A stretch of DNA of 59,148 nt from positions 51,913 to 111,060 of the forward strand of contig LUGL01000048.1 of NCBI GenBank assembly GCA_002796835.1, read 5' to 3'. How positions within the stretch are numbered: position 1 is the stretch's first letter; every line of letters starts with the position of its first letter. The position numbers and the translations under genes are program-made. Below, piece after piece: positions 37,604 to 46,781 of this stretch. This DNA comes from Elainella saxicola E1. GTDB lineage: Bacteria > Cyanobacteriota > Cyanobacteriia > Elainellales > Elainellaceae. The notes under the pieces are model-generated. The model saw only the letters and a list, made by a program, of their open reading frames with translations, ran no database searches and was not told the origin of the DNA.

Positions 37604-37715
37604 TCAAACTGCAAAGCAAAAACGCAACGTGCTGGCTAACGGTAAAGCCAAATGTAAAGCAAGAACTATAAAGCTATAGAAGTTGAGCGATCGCAGCAAA
37701 TTCTCTAATTCGCCT

Positions 37716-38258
37716 TTAATACACCGAGAAAGCATTAACAACTTGTCGGAATAGCGTTTGAGCCTTCTGCCAACGCTGCTCACTGGTATAGAGGCTGCAA
37801 GTAAACACCTGTCCCCGTCGAATTGCAACGCTAGTGAGGTTATGCCGCACAAGATTGGCGGGCAACTTGATGGCATATTCCAGCAAATAGTAGGTCACCT
37901 CCCCAACTTGACGGCTTTGTGCACTGATCAAGTCTGCCTCTCGGCCAGAGTCAGGTGGAGCAATCACATTTTTAGAAAGGCGATATCCTACCTCGGTTGG
38001 CGTACCTAATTCTTCTAAGGATTTGCCATCAGAGACAGGATTAATCACAACGCTAACGTTTTCCTGCTCCTCAATTAGATCGTGGAACACCACATCTGGC
38101 CCATTATCAACCTTCGCCTGAACCCAACCGTTTGGATAAAGCAGCTCATAGCCTTTGTAGGCGTCCACATAACTCTTGAGGTTTAAAGAGGTTGGAAGAC
38201 AGCTCTGCAACCCTACACTGACGAGAATGAGCAGCAAAATAGTCAGGCGCTTCAGCAT
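37716..38258 (-). CDS. PsbP-like (CyanoP) photosystem II lipoprotein
   Basis: A 180-residue lumenal lipoprotein. Residues 1-20 are a lipoprotein signal ending in the lipobox LQSC, with Cys20 acylated. The PsbP fold follows: KSYVDAYKGYELLYPNGWVQAKVDNGPDVVFHDL, VSVVINPV, and a YYLLEYAI strand. The C-terminus ends FRQVVNAFSVY, as in CyanoP. It is thought to act in photosystem II assembly at the thylakoid. It is followed by maf on the same strand. Confidence 0.9.
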   Translation of the reverse strand: MLKRLTILLLILVSVGLQSCLPTSLNLKSYVDAYKGYELLYPNGWVQAKVDNGPDVVFHDLIEEQENVSVVINPVSDGKSLEELGTPTEVGYRLSKNVIAPPDSGREADLISAQSRQVGEVTYYLLEYAIKLPANLVRHNLTSVAIRRGQVFTCSLYTSEQRWQKAQTLFRQVVNAFSVY

Positions 38259-38320
38259 AGTTCTTCCTCAAACGGTTCCCAGTTGATTTTACTGGACGGT
38301 TTGCGAATTCACCTAACGCA

Positions 38321-38599
38321 TCAAGCCCCACTCCAATCTGGACAGCCGATTTCATCTGACCAGCCATAGGGATGAAACCCGCAAACGAGCAGCGATCGGG
38401 TTGCACGACTGTAGCCATAGGCAATGCCGTGATAGTGAACACAGCCCTGACAAACCTTAGGACGGCTGAGGGAAAGGTCTTTAAAGCCGAGCTGCGATCG
38501 CAAAATTTGGCCTTTACTTTGTTCGCGATGCCACTGAGCATGACTGGCCTTGCGGAGTAGATAATTTGCAGTTTTGAAAGGGTTTCGAGCAGCGTCCAT
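38321..38599 (-). CDS. Small conserved cysteine-containing hypothetical protein
   Basis: A 92-residue basic protein. The N-terminal half is helical (NPFKTANYLLRKASHAQWHREQ). The C-terminal half holds four Cys in KVCQGCVHYHG, LLVCGFHPYGW and IGCPDW, with several His residues between, a layout suited to a small zinc-binding domain. I recall similar short hypothetical proteins from cyanobacteria. ATG 38599 (MDAARNPFK) is preferred to 38632. Function is unknown. Confidence 0.7.
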   Translation of the reverse strand: MDAARNPFKTANYLLRKASHAQWHREQSKGQILRSQLGFKDLSLSRPKVCQGCVHYHGIAYGYSRATRSLLVCGFHPYGWSDEIGCPDWSGA

Positions 38600-38825
38600 A
38601 GGTTGTGAGGAGGGGAAAGAACAATGAATCAAAAAGAACCAAAAACCGTCGATCCAAAAAATTGATCAAAAAACAACAAGCTAGGAGACAACTCTGCCTA
38701 ATGCAGCGACGGCCCCTAGACTTTATTACAGCCAGGAAATAAAACAGCTAGCAAGTATCGGAAGACTGATACTAACCTCTCTAACTTTTTTTAAGGATGA
38801 CTGTCAATGTTTTCAATGCCTTCGA

Positions 38826-39506
38826 TCACAGAAGCGGCTGCATTGTGGCATGAGCCGTTAAATCAAGCTGCATCAAGTGTTCATAAGCCTGACCGATCGC
38901 CCGTTGCCCCCTTAAAAAGCCCGTATTGGCTCCTGGACAAATCGTACTCAGCGTTTCTGGGTTGAAGCGATCGCGCAATTTTTGCACATTTCGGAGCTGT
39001 CTCGGCCAGTGAAACGTTTTAGAAATGCGGAGGGGAATGGGCAGGCCCTGGGCATTCGGCAGCAAATGCCGACCGGTAAACAACACGCCTCCATAGCCTT
39101 GATAGTAGAGGCAGGATGAGCCAGGAGAATGACCACAAGTCCAGATGGCTTCAGTTTGGGGATTCAGCTCAAAGGATTGTTGAAACGTCGTGACAGCAAG
39201 CCCAGGCAGTAAATAAGCTTCTTGTTCCTGCACCAAAACCTGGCACTGAAAAGCTTGCTGAATCTCTTTGACTTTACCCATGCCGCCCCGATGGGTCAGG
39301 AACAGCCAGCGCACACCACCCTGCAACTCTAAAAACGATCGATTGTCTGTATCCCAGGCTGGAGTATCTACCAAAATGTTGCCGGTTTCATGCTGCAAGA
39401 AGTAGGCAGTTCCTCCCATAATGTCGCGATTGGGCGGAAACGCAAAAAGGGTTTCAAACACGAGACGAGGTGGTTTAGAGGCAGCAAGGCCAGCAGCATC
39501 AGTCAT
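38826..39506 (-). CDS. Metallo-beta-lactamase-fold protein with a degenerate metal site
   Basis: A 226-residue protein of the MBL superfamily by overall pattern: a GGTAYFLQHETGNILVDTPAWD N-terminus, WLFLTHRGGMGKVKEI at the position of motif THxHxDHxG, GHSPGSSCLYYQGYGGVLFTG, and a C-terminal PGANTG. Only the first His of the HxHxDH metal motif remains, and the usual Asp after LFTG is Arg. It is therefore probably a non-hydrolytic relative or a variant with altered metal use. A small tandem repeat tract lies just upstream. Confidence 0.82.
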   Translation of the reverse strand: MTDAAGLAASKPPRLVFETLFAFPPNRDIMGGTAYFLQHETGNILVDTPAWDTDNRSFLELQGGVRWLFLTHRGGMGKVKEIQQAFQCQVLVQEQEAYLLPGLAVTTFQQSFELNPQTEAIWTCGHSPGSSCLYYQGYGGVLFTGRHLLPNAQGLPIPLRISKTFHWPRQLRNVQKLRDRFNPETLSTICPGANTGFLRGQRAIGQAYEHLMQLDLTAHATMQPLL

Positions 39507-39530
39507 TTCAGCAGAGGTGATATCAGACCA

Positions 39531-39580
39531 ACTTGTTACTTTTAGCGACTTGTTATTTTTAGCAACTCGTTACGTTCAGC
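39531..39580. repeat. Three 17-bp tandem repeats between divergent genes
   Basis: Units at 39531-39547 (ACTTGTTACTTTTAGCG), 39548-39564 (ACTTGTTATTTTTAGCA) and 39565-39580 (ACTCGTTACGTTCAGC) follow each other without a gap. The tract starts 25 bases from the MBL-fold start codon and lies upstream of the site-2 protease gene, so it could sit in either promoter or be an STRR-type slippage tract. Confidence 0.7.
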
Positions 39581-39785
39581 AAAGAGCATTTTGCCCAACC
39601 GATTCAGTGAAGTCAACCCAATTCGGCAATGTCGATCGATCCTCCTCACCCCGAATTTGACGATACTGCATCAGTATTGTGTTGAAATCTTGCCAGAGAC
39701 ATGCTGCGAACAGGTTGGAAGCGGTATCCTGGAGATCGAATCGCATGTTCTTCAACCCAGGCCGTTTCGGTTTGAAATCCACCGC

Positions 39786-41282
39786 ATGATTTTGTTTTGG
39801 CTACTCCTGCTAGGAGTTCTGACCCATTTTATTATCCGCCGCAGCGTCGCGAATGTCACCAAAACACCGATATGGCTGTTGTGGTTGGTGATGATGATGC
39901 CCGCATTTATTTGGACGGCTTGGGCTGTTGTCAACCAGGATGATCAACGGATTCCGTTGCTGTTGCTGATCCTGCCTTTCATGATCAGCTCGGTTTTATA
40001 TTTGCTGCTGGTGCAATGGGGTCGCCCAGCCCAGCCTTCCGTCAAACCTTCTTCCTCCACTGTTCAATCACCGATACAAGAGATGGCAGTGAATTCAATC
40101 GAAAGCCGTCCGGCCTTACCACCCATTAATCGCGAAGAGGAAGCCAATCTTCAGAATTGCTTTCCCTGGTCAGTTTACTATCTGCAAAACATTGAACATA
40201 AGCCGCAGGCATTGATCTGTCGGGGTCAGCTGCGTGCCTCAGCAGATGAAGCCTACAAAACCGTGAAGGCCAATGTAGAAGCTTGTTTTGCCGATCGCTT
40301 TTTGGTGGTCTTTCAAGAGGGGCTAAACGGCAAACCCTTTTTCGCGTTAGTGCCCAATCCCCACACAAAGCCGATTGGGACAGCTCAACGAGAAGCTTCG
40401 GTGACTCGGCCTGTGCTGGCTATCGGTCTGTTGCTAGCAACCCTGTTAACCACCACTTTGGCAGGAATGCTGATGGCCAATCCTGCTTTGAAAGAACCCC
40501 CGCGTGACCTTTCGGTACTCTGGACGGGTCTACCCTATGCTTTAGCCCTGATGGCGATTCTGGGCATCCATGAGCTAGGCCACTACATTGCCGCCCGTCG
40601 CTACCGGATTCGAGCGACACTCCCCTACTTTATTCCCGTTCCGCCTGCTTCCGTCTTTCCATTTGGCACCTTTGGGGCTTTTATCCAGCTTCGATCGCCC
40701 GTACCGAACCGTAAGGCCCTGTTTGACATCGGCATTGCAGGACCGCTGGCTGGCTTCGTGGTGACAATTCCCATTTTGCTCTGGGGCTTAGCCCATTCAA
40801 CCCCTGCACCACTGACTGATGAATCCGGCATTCTCAACTTTGACTCCTTCAACCCTACAGCCTCGCTGCTGCTGGCCATCTTAAGTAAATTAGCTCTGGG
40901 AAACACTCTGGTGGCTGATACGGCACTGAAGCTACATCCTGTGGCAATCGCAGGCTGCCTAGGCCTCGTGATTACGGCACTCAATCTCATGCCGGTGGGG
41001 CAGCTAGACGGCGGCCATATTGTACATGCCATGTTTGGCCAACGACGCGGGGCGACGATCGGACAAATTGCCAGACTGCTGGTGTTGGGCCTTTCGTTTG
41101 TGCAGCGCGAATTTTTGCTATGGGCTTTGCTGCTGTTCTTTATGCCCATCATCGATGAACCTGCGCTCAATGATGTGAGCGAACTGGACAATCGGCGAGA
41201 TTTCCTGGGATTAGCAGCCCTAACCTTGCTGGTGATGATCATTTTGCCTGCCCCTTATGCCGTTACGCAGATTTTGTTCTAG
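39786..41282 (+). CDS. Site-2 protease family (M50, EGY-like) membrane metalloprotease
   Basis: A 498-residue intramembrane zinc protease. Two N-terminal helices precede a soluble region (about residues 80-200). The protease core has HELGH at 262-266 and the second metal motif NLMPVGQLDGGH at 400-411, within about six further membrane helices. The FGTFGAFIQLRSPVPNRKALFDIGIAGPLAG segment is typical of cyanobacterial and plastid EGY proteins. Substrates would be membrane-bound regulators. The frame extends back to 39591, but ATG 39786 (MILFWLLLLGVL) gives a normal first helix. A coiled-coil gene follows after 35 bases. Confidence 0.92.
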   Translation: MILFWLLLLGVLTHFIIRRSVANVTKTPIWLLWLVMMMPAFIWTAWAVVNQDDQRIPLLLLILPFMISSVLYLLLVQWGRPAQPSVKPSSSTVQSPIQEMAVNSIESRPALPPINREEEANLQNCFPWSVYYLQNIEHKPQALICRGQLRASADEAYKTVKANVEACFADRFLVVFQEGLNGKPFFALVPNPHTKPIGTAQREASVTRPVLAIGLLLATLLTTTLAGMLMANPALKEPPRDLSVLWTGLPYALALMAILGIHELGHYIAARRYRIRATLPYFIPVPPASVFPFGTFGAFIQLRSPVPNRKALFDIGIAGPLAGFVVTIPILLWGLAHSTPAPLTDESGILNFDSFNPTASLLLAILSKLALGNTLVADTALKLHPVAIAGCLGLVITALNLMPVGQLDGGHIVHAMFGQRRGATIGQIARLLVLGLSFVQREFLLWALLLFFMPIIDEPALNDVSELDNRRDFLGLAALTLLVMIILPAPYAVTQILF

Positions 41283-41317
41283 ACTTCTCTAGCAATAACT
41301 GCATAGACTTATCACCT

Positions 41318-41806
41318 ATGACTCAGAATATCCAGCAGTGGTTGGCCGAAATTCAAGGGTTGCAGCAAAAGCTAGTGGAAGTTCATCAAGAGCGCGATCA
41401 AGCTTATGCCAGCGCTGCCAATTGGCGCAATCTCTATGAAACGGAAGCCAAGCAAAGACGACAAGATGCCCTCACAGCCAAAGAGACGATCGATGCTTTG
41501 CGAGCTGAGCTGAATCAACAGCAAACTGCCGATCCCAATACTGCTGAACATGCCGATCTGATTCGGCATCAAGTGGCTCAGTGGCAGTCGATCGAAGAAC
41601 TGCAAACTCAGTTAATGCAGGTGTTGCTGGAGCGCGATCAGCTAATCCAATCCTTAAAAGAAGAACAGCAGGCCCATCTGCAAACTCGTCAGGATTTGAC
41701 CACTGCTTTAGGCGACACGATCGAACAGCTGACGCGCACCCAGTCGGGTCAGACCAACCACAAAGCCACGGTAATTCCCATGGTGCATCGATCGAAAGAG
41801 GGTTAA
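41318..41806 (+). CDS. Coiled-coil hypothetical protein
   Basis: A 162-residue soluble protein, almost wholly helical with heptad-like runs (residues 5-70 and 85-145) rich in Gln, Glu and Leu. No membrane segment, catalytic motif or known domain was seen. The short distance to the upstream site-2 protease gene suggests co-transcription. It may be a structural or scaffold protein; this is a guess. Confidence 0.72.
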   Translation: MTQNIQQWLAEIQGLQQKLVEVHQERDQAYASAANWRNLYETEAKQRRQDALTAKETIDALRAELNQQQTADPNTAEHADLIRHQVAQWQSIEELQTQLMQVLLERDQLIQSLKEEQQAHLQTRQDLTTALGDTIEQLTRTQSGQTNHKATVIPMVHRSKEG

Positions 41807-41820
41807 AGCCCCTACCTCAG

Positions 41821-42942
41821 CTAAAATCCCATTACGCGAGCCACGGCTGCTTTTTCAGGGGCAACGCCCGTCTTAAACTGGTTCTCACAATGCTTGATCG
41901 CCGTATCTGGATCCTTAAGGCCATTTCCGGTCAGCACGCAAACCACTTTTGCCCCAGCTGGCACTTGATCTTTCACTTTCAATAGACCTGCCACTGAAGC
42001 CGCGCTGGCCGGTTCACAAAAAATGCCTTCCTGACTGGCCAATTTGCGATAGGCGGCCAAAATCTCTTCATCAGTTACAGGATTGAAAGCTCCCTGGCTG
42101 GCATCTCGAACTGCGATCGCCTTCTCCCAACTGGCCGGATTGCCAATCCGAATGGCCGTTGCCAAGGTTTCCGGATGAGCAACAGGATGGCCCAGAATCA
42201 GAGGAGCAGCACCAGCAGCCTGGAATCCCATCATGCGAGGCAGACGATCGGACTGTCCTTCTTGATGATATTGGCAGAAGCCCATCCAGTAGGCCGTAAT
42301 ATTGCCCGCATTGCCAACCGGGATGCAGAGCCAATCGGGTGCAGTTCCTAACACATCGACGATTTCAAATGCGGCTGTTTTTTGCCCTTCCAATCGATAG
42401 GGATTGACCGAATTCACCAAATTCACCGGATAGTGATCGGCCATATCTCGCACAATCTCTAGCGCCCGATCGAAGTTGCCTTGAATGGCAATCACTTCTG
42501 CACCATAGAGGAGCGCCTGCGCCAGCTTACCCATTGCCACATAGCCATCGGGAATCAGCACATAGGCCCGCATTCCAGCCCGTCGCGCATAGGCTGCCGC
42601 CGCCGCCGAGGTATTGCCTGTACTGGCACAAATCACCGCTTCAGCGCCTTCTTCCTTCGCCTTGGTGACGGCCATCGTCATGCCCCGATCCTTGAAGCTG
42701 CCAGTTGGATTGAGGCCATCATATTTCACCCAAACCTGAACCTGTCGCCCAATTTCAGCCGCGATCGACGGAACGGGAATCAGCGGGGTGTTGCCCTCCA
42801 GCAAAGTCACGACTGGCGTTTGCTCCGTGACGGGTAAATAACGACGATAAGCCTCGATTAATCCGGGCCAACCGTTGGTGCGAGGGTAAGCAGGCGCAGC
42901 AGGATCAGATGAAAGACTAGCGGTCACGGCGGTTTCTAACAT
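41821..42942 (-). CDS. thrC: Threonine synthase
   Basis: A PLP enzyme converting O-phosphohomoserine to threonine. It has 373 residues, the length of the short thrC class. The PLP lysine is in [11 protein letters not shown] (about residue 85), followed by [21 protein letters not shown], the phosphate-binding [10 protein letters not shown], and a late [10 protein letters not shown]. The N-terminus has LLEGNTPLI. It converges with the coiled-coil gene (14 bases between stops). Confidence 0.95.
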   Translation of the reverse strand: MLETAVTASLSSDPAAPAYPRTNGWPGLIEAYRRYLPVTEQTPVVTLLEGNTPLIPVPSIAAEIGRQVQVWVKYDGLNPTGSFKDRGMTMAVTKAKEEGAEAVICASTGNTSAAAAAYARRAGMRAYVLIPDGYVAMGKLAQALLYGAEVIAIQGNFDRALEIVRDMADHYPVNLVNSVNPYRLEGQKTAAFEIVDVLGTAPDWLCIPVGNAGNITAYWMGFCQYHQEGQSDRLPRMMGFQAAGAAPLILGHPVAHPETLATAIRIGNPASWEKAIAVRDASQGAFNPVTDEEILAAYRKLASQEGIFCEPASAASVAGLLKVKDQVPAGAKVVCVLTGNGLKDPDTAIKHCENQFKTGVAPEKAAVARVMGF

Positions 42943-43615
42943 GAATTGAGACTGAATTTAGAGTACCCTTCCAAGGCATCTTTTCAGTTTATCGCGATCG
43001 GTTTACTTCCAGTCAGACCGCTCAATAATTCGATCGCAAGGGAGGCAATGGCAAGATCGGCTGATGCACCACAATCATTCACTCGACCCGGATTTCAAAA
43101 AACATCCCACCTCACCAATTTTGCATTGGAGCAACTCATGACGCAGCACTGTAGGTTGATCGATAAGGGCGATCGACCCAATCTTACCCGATGGAACCAT
43201 TGCAGTTGCTCAAGAGAGCGATCTGACAATTTCGAGTTAGTTTCCAACAAATAATGGAACATAAAGAAGTCACTAACCGACAAGGAAATGGATAAATGTT
43301 GTGAGCAAATCTCCAAATTGATCCAATAAACAGAAATTAAATCAAGTGTACTCCTTGTGGAATAGACATCATGCAACTGAATTTGCACCCAAATCTTGCC
43401 AGTCTGGAAAGGCTTGAACGATCCGGGCGGACAAGATGTTCACCCCACAAGAAATGCTGTTGAATTTCATTTCTGTTCTTAAAATGATGAGACTCTTCAT
43501 AGCAAACATCAGGCTGTTTGAGCGATCTGCCAAATTCACCTTCCTACGGATGTCGCCACCGAAAGTTCAGGGCAAAATTTCAACAGGAGCTAGATTATTC
43601 CCCAACCGTCCGTCC
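42943..43615. other. Intergenic region upstream of the L,D-transpeptidase
   Basis: About 670 bases between thrC and the transpeptidase. Its last 180 bases are an in-frame extension of the transpeptidase ORF (from ATG 43436) that I read as untranslated leader. Frames before that (for example 43095-43388 on the minus strand) show no protein-like features. No RNA gene was recognised. Confidence 0.4.
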
Positions 43616-44332
43616 ATGAATTCTGATCCAAAATCCAGCAGCAATCCCCTGAAACTTCTACGTTCTCTGCGCCTATCCCATCTCAGCTTGCTGTTGATGC
43701 CGCTGTTAAGCAGTTGGCAGGCTGGAGCTGCTGTGGCCTTGCCGTCCGGTTCCGCAGATGCAATCAGGCCATCCACTGTGTCTGCACCAAACGCCGCTGC
43801 GCCTTCGGTCAACTCACCTGCAACCGCCAACTTTGTGCCGCAATTGGTGATCGACATCGCGAATCAAATCTCGGTGACGACTTCTCCAGGGCTGCCTGCT
43901 CTAGGGCATCCAGAAAAGTTTTTACCCTCACCAGACCCACTCGCCCAAATTCACCTGGTGCTGAAACTGAGTGAACGCCGGGTTTATGTCTACGATCGCG
44001 ATCAAGTCAAAACCAGTTTTCCAGTGGCGATCGGTCGAGCGGGATGGGAAACACCCACGGGGAAATATCAGGTGATCCAGATGCAGCATGATCCAATTTG
44101 GCAGCATCCATTTACAGGGGAGCTGGTCCCACCCGGCAGCGATAATCCTTTAGGGGTTCGTTGGATCGGTTTTTGGACTGATGGAACAAACTACATTGGA
44201 TTTCACGGCACCCCAAATGCAGAATCAGTCGGGCGTCCAGCGTCCCATGGTTGTGTGCGAATGTATAACCAGGATGTTGTTAAGTTATTCGATATGGTGG
44301 AGATTGGCACACCTGTGGAAGTTGTTCCATAG
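43616..44332 (+). CDS. L,D-transpeptidase (YkuD domain), secreted
   Basis: A 238-residue envelope enzyme that cross-links peptidoglycan or anchors proteins to it. From ATG 43616 it has a basic start, a hydrophobic segment (about residues 25-42) ending AGAAVALP as signal peptide or anchor, and a Ser/Pro/Ala-rich linker. The YkuD domain runs from about residue 105 (IHLVLKLSERRVYVYDRD). The catalytic motif is HGTPNAESVGRPASHGCVRM, with Cys213. The frame opens at 43436, but those 60 extra residues lack a signal sequence and are probably not translated. Confidence 0.9.
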   Translation: MNSDPKSSSNPLKLLRSLRLSHLSLLLMPLLSSWQAGAAVALPSGSADAIRPSTVSAPNAAAPSVNSPATANFVPQLVIDIANQISVTTSPGLPALGHPEKFLPSPDPLAQIHLVLKLSERRVYVYDRDQVKTSFPVAIGRAGWETPTGKYQVIQMQHDPIWQHPFTGELVPPGSDNPLGVRWIGFWTDGTNYIGFHGTPNAESVGRPASHGCVRMYNQDVVKLFDMVEIGTPVEVVP

Positions 44333-44563
44333 GAAACGATCATCAGCAGTCCAAGCGATTGACAATCAACCTTTACTCTTGCCCTTATTTTGCAGAATTA
44401 TTGATGCATGGGCACTCATTAATTAATTCGATCGAGAATGCATAAACACCTTCAAAGCCTGTAAAAAAGCTCTATCGCAGGTAGGAAACAGGCATCGGCA
44501 GTGGGACAGATGTAATTCATCTGATTAACTTGTTTTCCTAGGAATAGCCGTTTGGATAGTTTA

Positions 44564-44809
44564 ATGCAAAATACCCCACTAGTTACTCCCGAATCTCGTC
44601 ACGAGAGAGAACGAATTCGACGACGAGATTTACTGAATAGCTTACTGATCGGAACGGCGATCGGCACTTTATTGCTAGGGCTTCCCCTAGGTTGGTTCGC
44701 TCATCGGGTTTATGCTCAACAGCGTACTGCTCAAATCCTGCTTTGTCGCCAACAAAATTTTGGGTTGCAGGAAGCCGATTTGCAAGCGCGCTGTGGTCAG
44801 CCTTATTGA
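44564..44809 (+). CDS. Small single-span membrane protein
   Basis: An 81-residue protein: a charged N-terminus (ESRHERERIRRRDLL), one hydrophobic helix (about residues 26-46, LLIGTAIGTLLLGLPLGWFA), then a short tail with two Cys (LLCRQQNF and QARCGQP). No known domain. ATG 44564 is preferred over TTG 44552. The two Cys lie on the far side of the membrane and could form a disulfide. Function unknown. Confidence 0.6.
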   Translation: MQNTPLVTPESRHERERIRRRDLLNSLLIGTAIGTLLLGLPLGWFAHRVYAQQRTAQILLCRQQNFGLQEADLQARCGQPY

Positions 44810-45028
44810 AATCTTCAACTGATCCACTCCAATCCTCCAACCCTCAAATTTTCCACCCGTTGCGGTGAGCCTGAGATCATAGCTGCTTTGTCACAGAGCG
44901 TACACCCTTAACTGCTTGATTCGCTCATATTTGGGTGAACAAGCAGTTTTAGGATGTTCCAACCATCATCCTAACTATCAGCAGTTTTGTGACTGGTTTG
45001 GTTAAGATCCGCTTATTTGAGGGTTCTT

Positions 45029-46084
45029 ATGAGTTTTCCAACAGTTGAACAGTTCGCCAGTGATAACTATTCAGGGGTTTGTCCTGAAGCGTTAGATTAC
45101 ATGCTGAAAGCCAACGAGGGCAGCGCTCCTGCCTATGGCGATGATATTTGGACCCAGAAGGCAGCCGACTATTTTCGAGAGCTGTTTGAAATCGACTGTG
45201 AAGTATTTTTTGTGTTTAATGGCACAGCAGCCAATTCGCTTTCCCTCGCTTCACTTTGTCAGTCCTATCACAGCGTAATCTGCCACGAGATTGCTCATAT
45301 CGAAACCGACGAATGTGGTGCACCCGAATTTGCATCCAACGGCTCAAAATTACTGCTGGGCAAAGGTCCGAATGGCAAACTCACCGCAGATTCGATCGAA
45401 ACAATTGTCCAAAAACGTAACGACATTCACTATCCTAAACCCAAGGTGATCAGCCTAACTCAAGCCACCGAAGTAGGGACGCTCTACACGATTGATGAGC
45501 TGCAGGCCATTCGAGCCGTAGCCGATCGCCATAATCTGCGGATTCACATGGACGGGGCAAGGTTTGCTAACGCGATCGCAGCCATGAATGTGCGTCCGGC
45601 GGAAATTACCTGGAAGTGCGGCATCGATGTTCTGTGTTTTTGCGGCACGAAGAACGGCATGGCAGTCGGAGAAGCAATTTTATTCTTTGATAAAGCCCTG
45701 GCGGAAGATTTTGCTTACCGCTGCAAACAGGCAGGCCAACTTGCCTCTAAAATGCGGTTCATTGCGGCTCCCTGGGTGGGGCTCCTTGAGACCGGAGCCT
45801 GGTTAAGCAATGCCCAACATGCGAACGACTGCGCGGCTTATTTGGAGCAACAATTAGCCAAAATTCCAGGGGTTGAGCTGCTTTTTCCCAGAGAAGTGAA
45901 TGGGGTTTTTGTGCAAATTCCAGAAGCGGCGATCGCAGCACTGCGAGAAAAAGGCTGGCTGTTTTACACGTTTATTGGCACAGAAGGCGTGCGGTTCATG
46001 TGCTCTTGGGCCTCGACTCAGGAACGGATCGATCGCCTGGTTGAGGATTTGCAGCAGGTGATGAGGTTGGTTGAATCGCCATAA
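45029..46084 (+). CDS. Threonine aldolase / beta-eliminating lyase family PLP enzyme
   Basis: A 351-residue fold-type I PLP enzyme. It begins SFPTVEQFASDNYSGVCPEALDYML and has a FVFNGTAANSLSL motif for PLP contact, CHEIAHIETDECGAPEF, HMDGARFANAIAAM with the PLP Asp, and the Schiff-base Lys in DVLCFCGTKNGMAVGEA. It probably cleaves L-threonine or L-allo-threonine to glycine and acetaldehyde; related enzymes act on phenylserine-type substrates. ATG 45029 is chosen over the in-frame upstream GTG. It is monocistronic by spacing. Confidence 0.92.
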   Translation: MSFPTVEQFASDNYSGVCPEALDYMLKANEGSAPAYGDDIWTQKAADYFRELFEIDCEVFFVFNGTAANSLSLASLCQSYHSVICHEIAHIETDECGAPEFASNGSKLLLGKGPNGKLTADSIETIVQKRNDIHYPKPKVISLTQATEVGTLYTIDELQAIRAVADRHNLRIHMDGARFANAIAAMNVRPAEITWKCGIDVLCFCGTKNGMAVGEAILFFDKALAEDFAYRCKQAGQLASKMRFIAAPWVGLLETGAWLSNAQHANDCAAYLEQQLAKIPGVELLFPREVNGVFVQIPEAAIAALREKGWLFYTFIGTEGVRFMCSWASTQERIDRLVEDLQQVMRLVESP

Positions 46085-46273
46085 CGTCAAATGCCGTGAA
46101 TCTCGAATACAAGCATTCAAGACCAGCAGATCCGGTAAAGTGCTGTAAATTGAGAAAAAGTTCGGTAAATCCACCTCTTTCAGTCGTGAACTCTACCAAT
46201 CGATCGGTCGAATTCTCGGTACGATCGAAACTGTGATACCAATCCAGCCATGCATCCCCAGGAGGGAGTTTTC

Positions 46274-46615
46274 ATGCAAAGCTCAACTGATACCGACAAA
46301 CGCAAGCTGCTATCTTCGCTCTGCCACGGCTCAATCTTCTTCAGCGCCACCATCGTTTCGGTCTTGGTGCCTATTGCGATCGGATTTGTCGCAGAAGATC
46401 CAGTTATCAAAGCCAACGCGAAAGAAGCGCTCAACTTTCACTTCAACGTCTGGTTTTATGGCTTGCTGCTGATTCCCCTCTCCTTTATCACGTTTGGTTT
46501 AGCAGGCGGCATTTGGTGGCTAGTGCATTGGGGCTTAACCGTTTGGGCAATCCTGAAATGTTTGGGCAATCCTGATCAGCCCGTTCGCTATCCGTTTATC
46601 TTCCGCCCGCTGTAA
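46274..46615 (+). CDS. DUF4870 membrane protein
   Basis: A 113-residue protein with three hydrophobic helices. The pattern LSSLCHGSIFFSATIVSVLVPI, NAKEALNFHFNVWFYG and WAILKCLGNPDQPVRYPFIFRPL is diagnostic of DUF4870 (Tic20-related family). A strong AGGAGGG stands before ATG 46274, so the in-frame ATG at 46250 is rejected. A terminator follows. Confidence 0.88.
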   Translation: MQSSTDTDKRKLLSSLCHGSIFFSATIVSVLVPIAIGFVAEDPVIKANAKEALNFHFNVWFYGLLLIPLSFITFGLAGGIWWLVHWGLTVWAILKCLGNPDQPVRYPFIFRPL

Positions 46616-46712
46616 TTTTGCGAACGCCTCGCCAATCAGACTTAAAAGTAATGTGAACCCGGCCATTTCCTTGCGGATCTGAGTTCTGTGTCTGGGCATA
46701 TTGAAGAGAAAG

Positions 46713-46743
46713 CACTGACTATTTGATAGCTCAGTGTTTTTTT
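46713..46743 (+). terminator. Intrinsic terminator after the DUF4870 gene
   Basis: CACTGA/TCAGTG, extended by CTAT/ATAG with one bulged base, then seven T residues. It separates the DUF4870 gene from the VWA gene. Confidence 0.8.
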
Positions 46744-46781
46744 ATACCCGGCATGACGAATCCTAAGAGGGAATAGCCGCC

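Noticed and set aside
40625-41242. 205-codon minus-strand frame within the site-2 protease gene
   Set aside because: Complement of the conserved metalloprotease core; Ser/Pro/Arg-rich composition typical of antisense translation.
43436-43615. In-frame N-terminal extension of the L,D-transpeptidase
   Set aside because: Starting at 43436 would bury the signal peptide 60 residues in. The ATG at 43616 gives a normal export signal.
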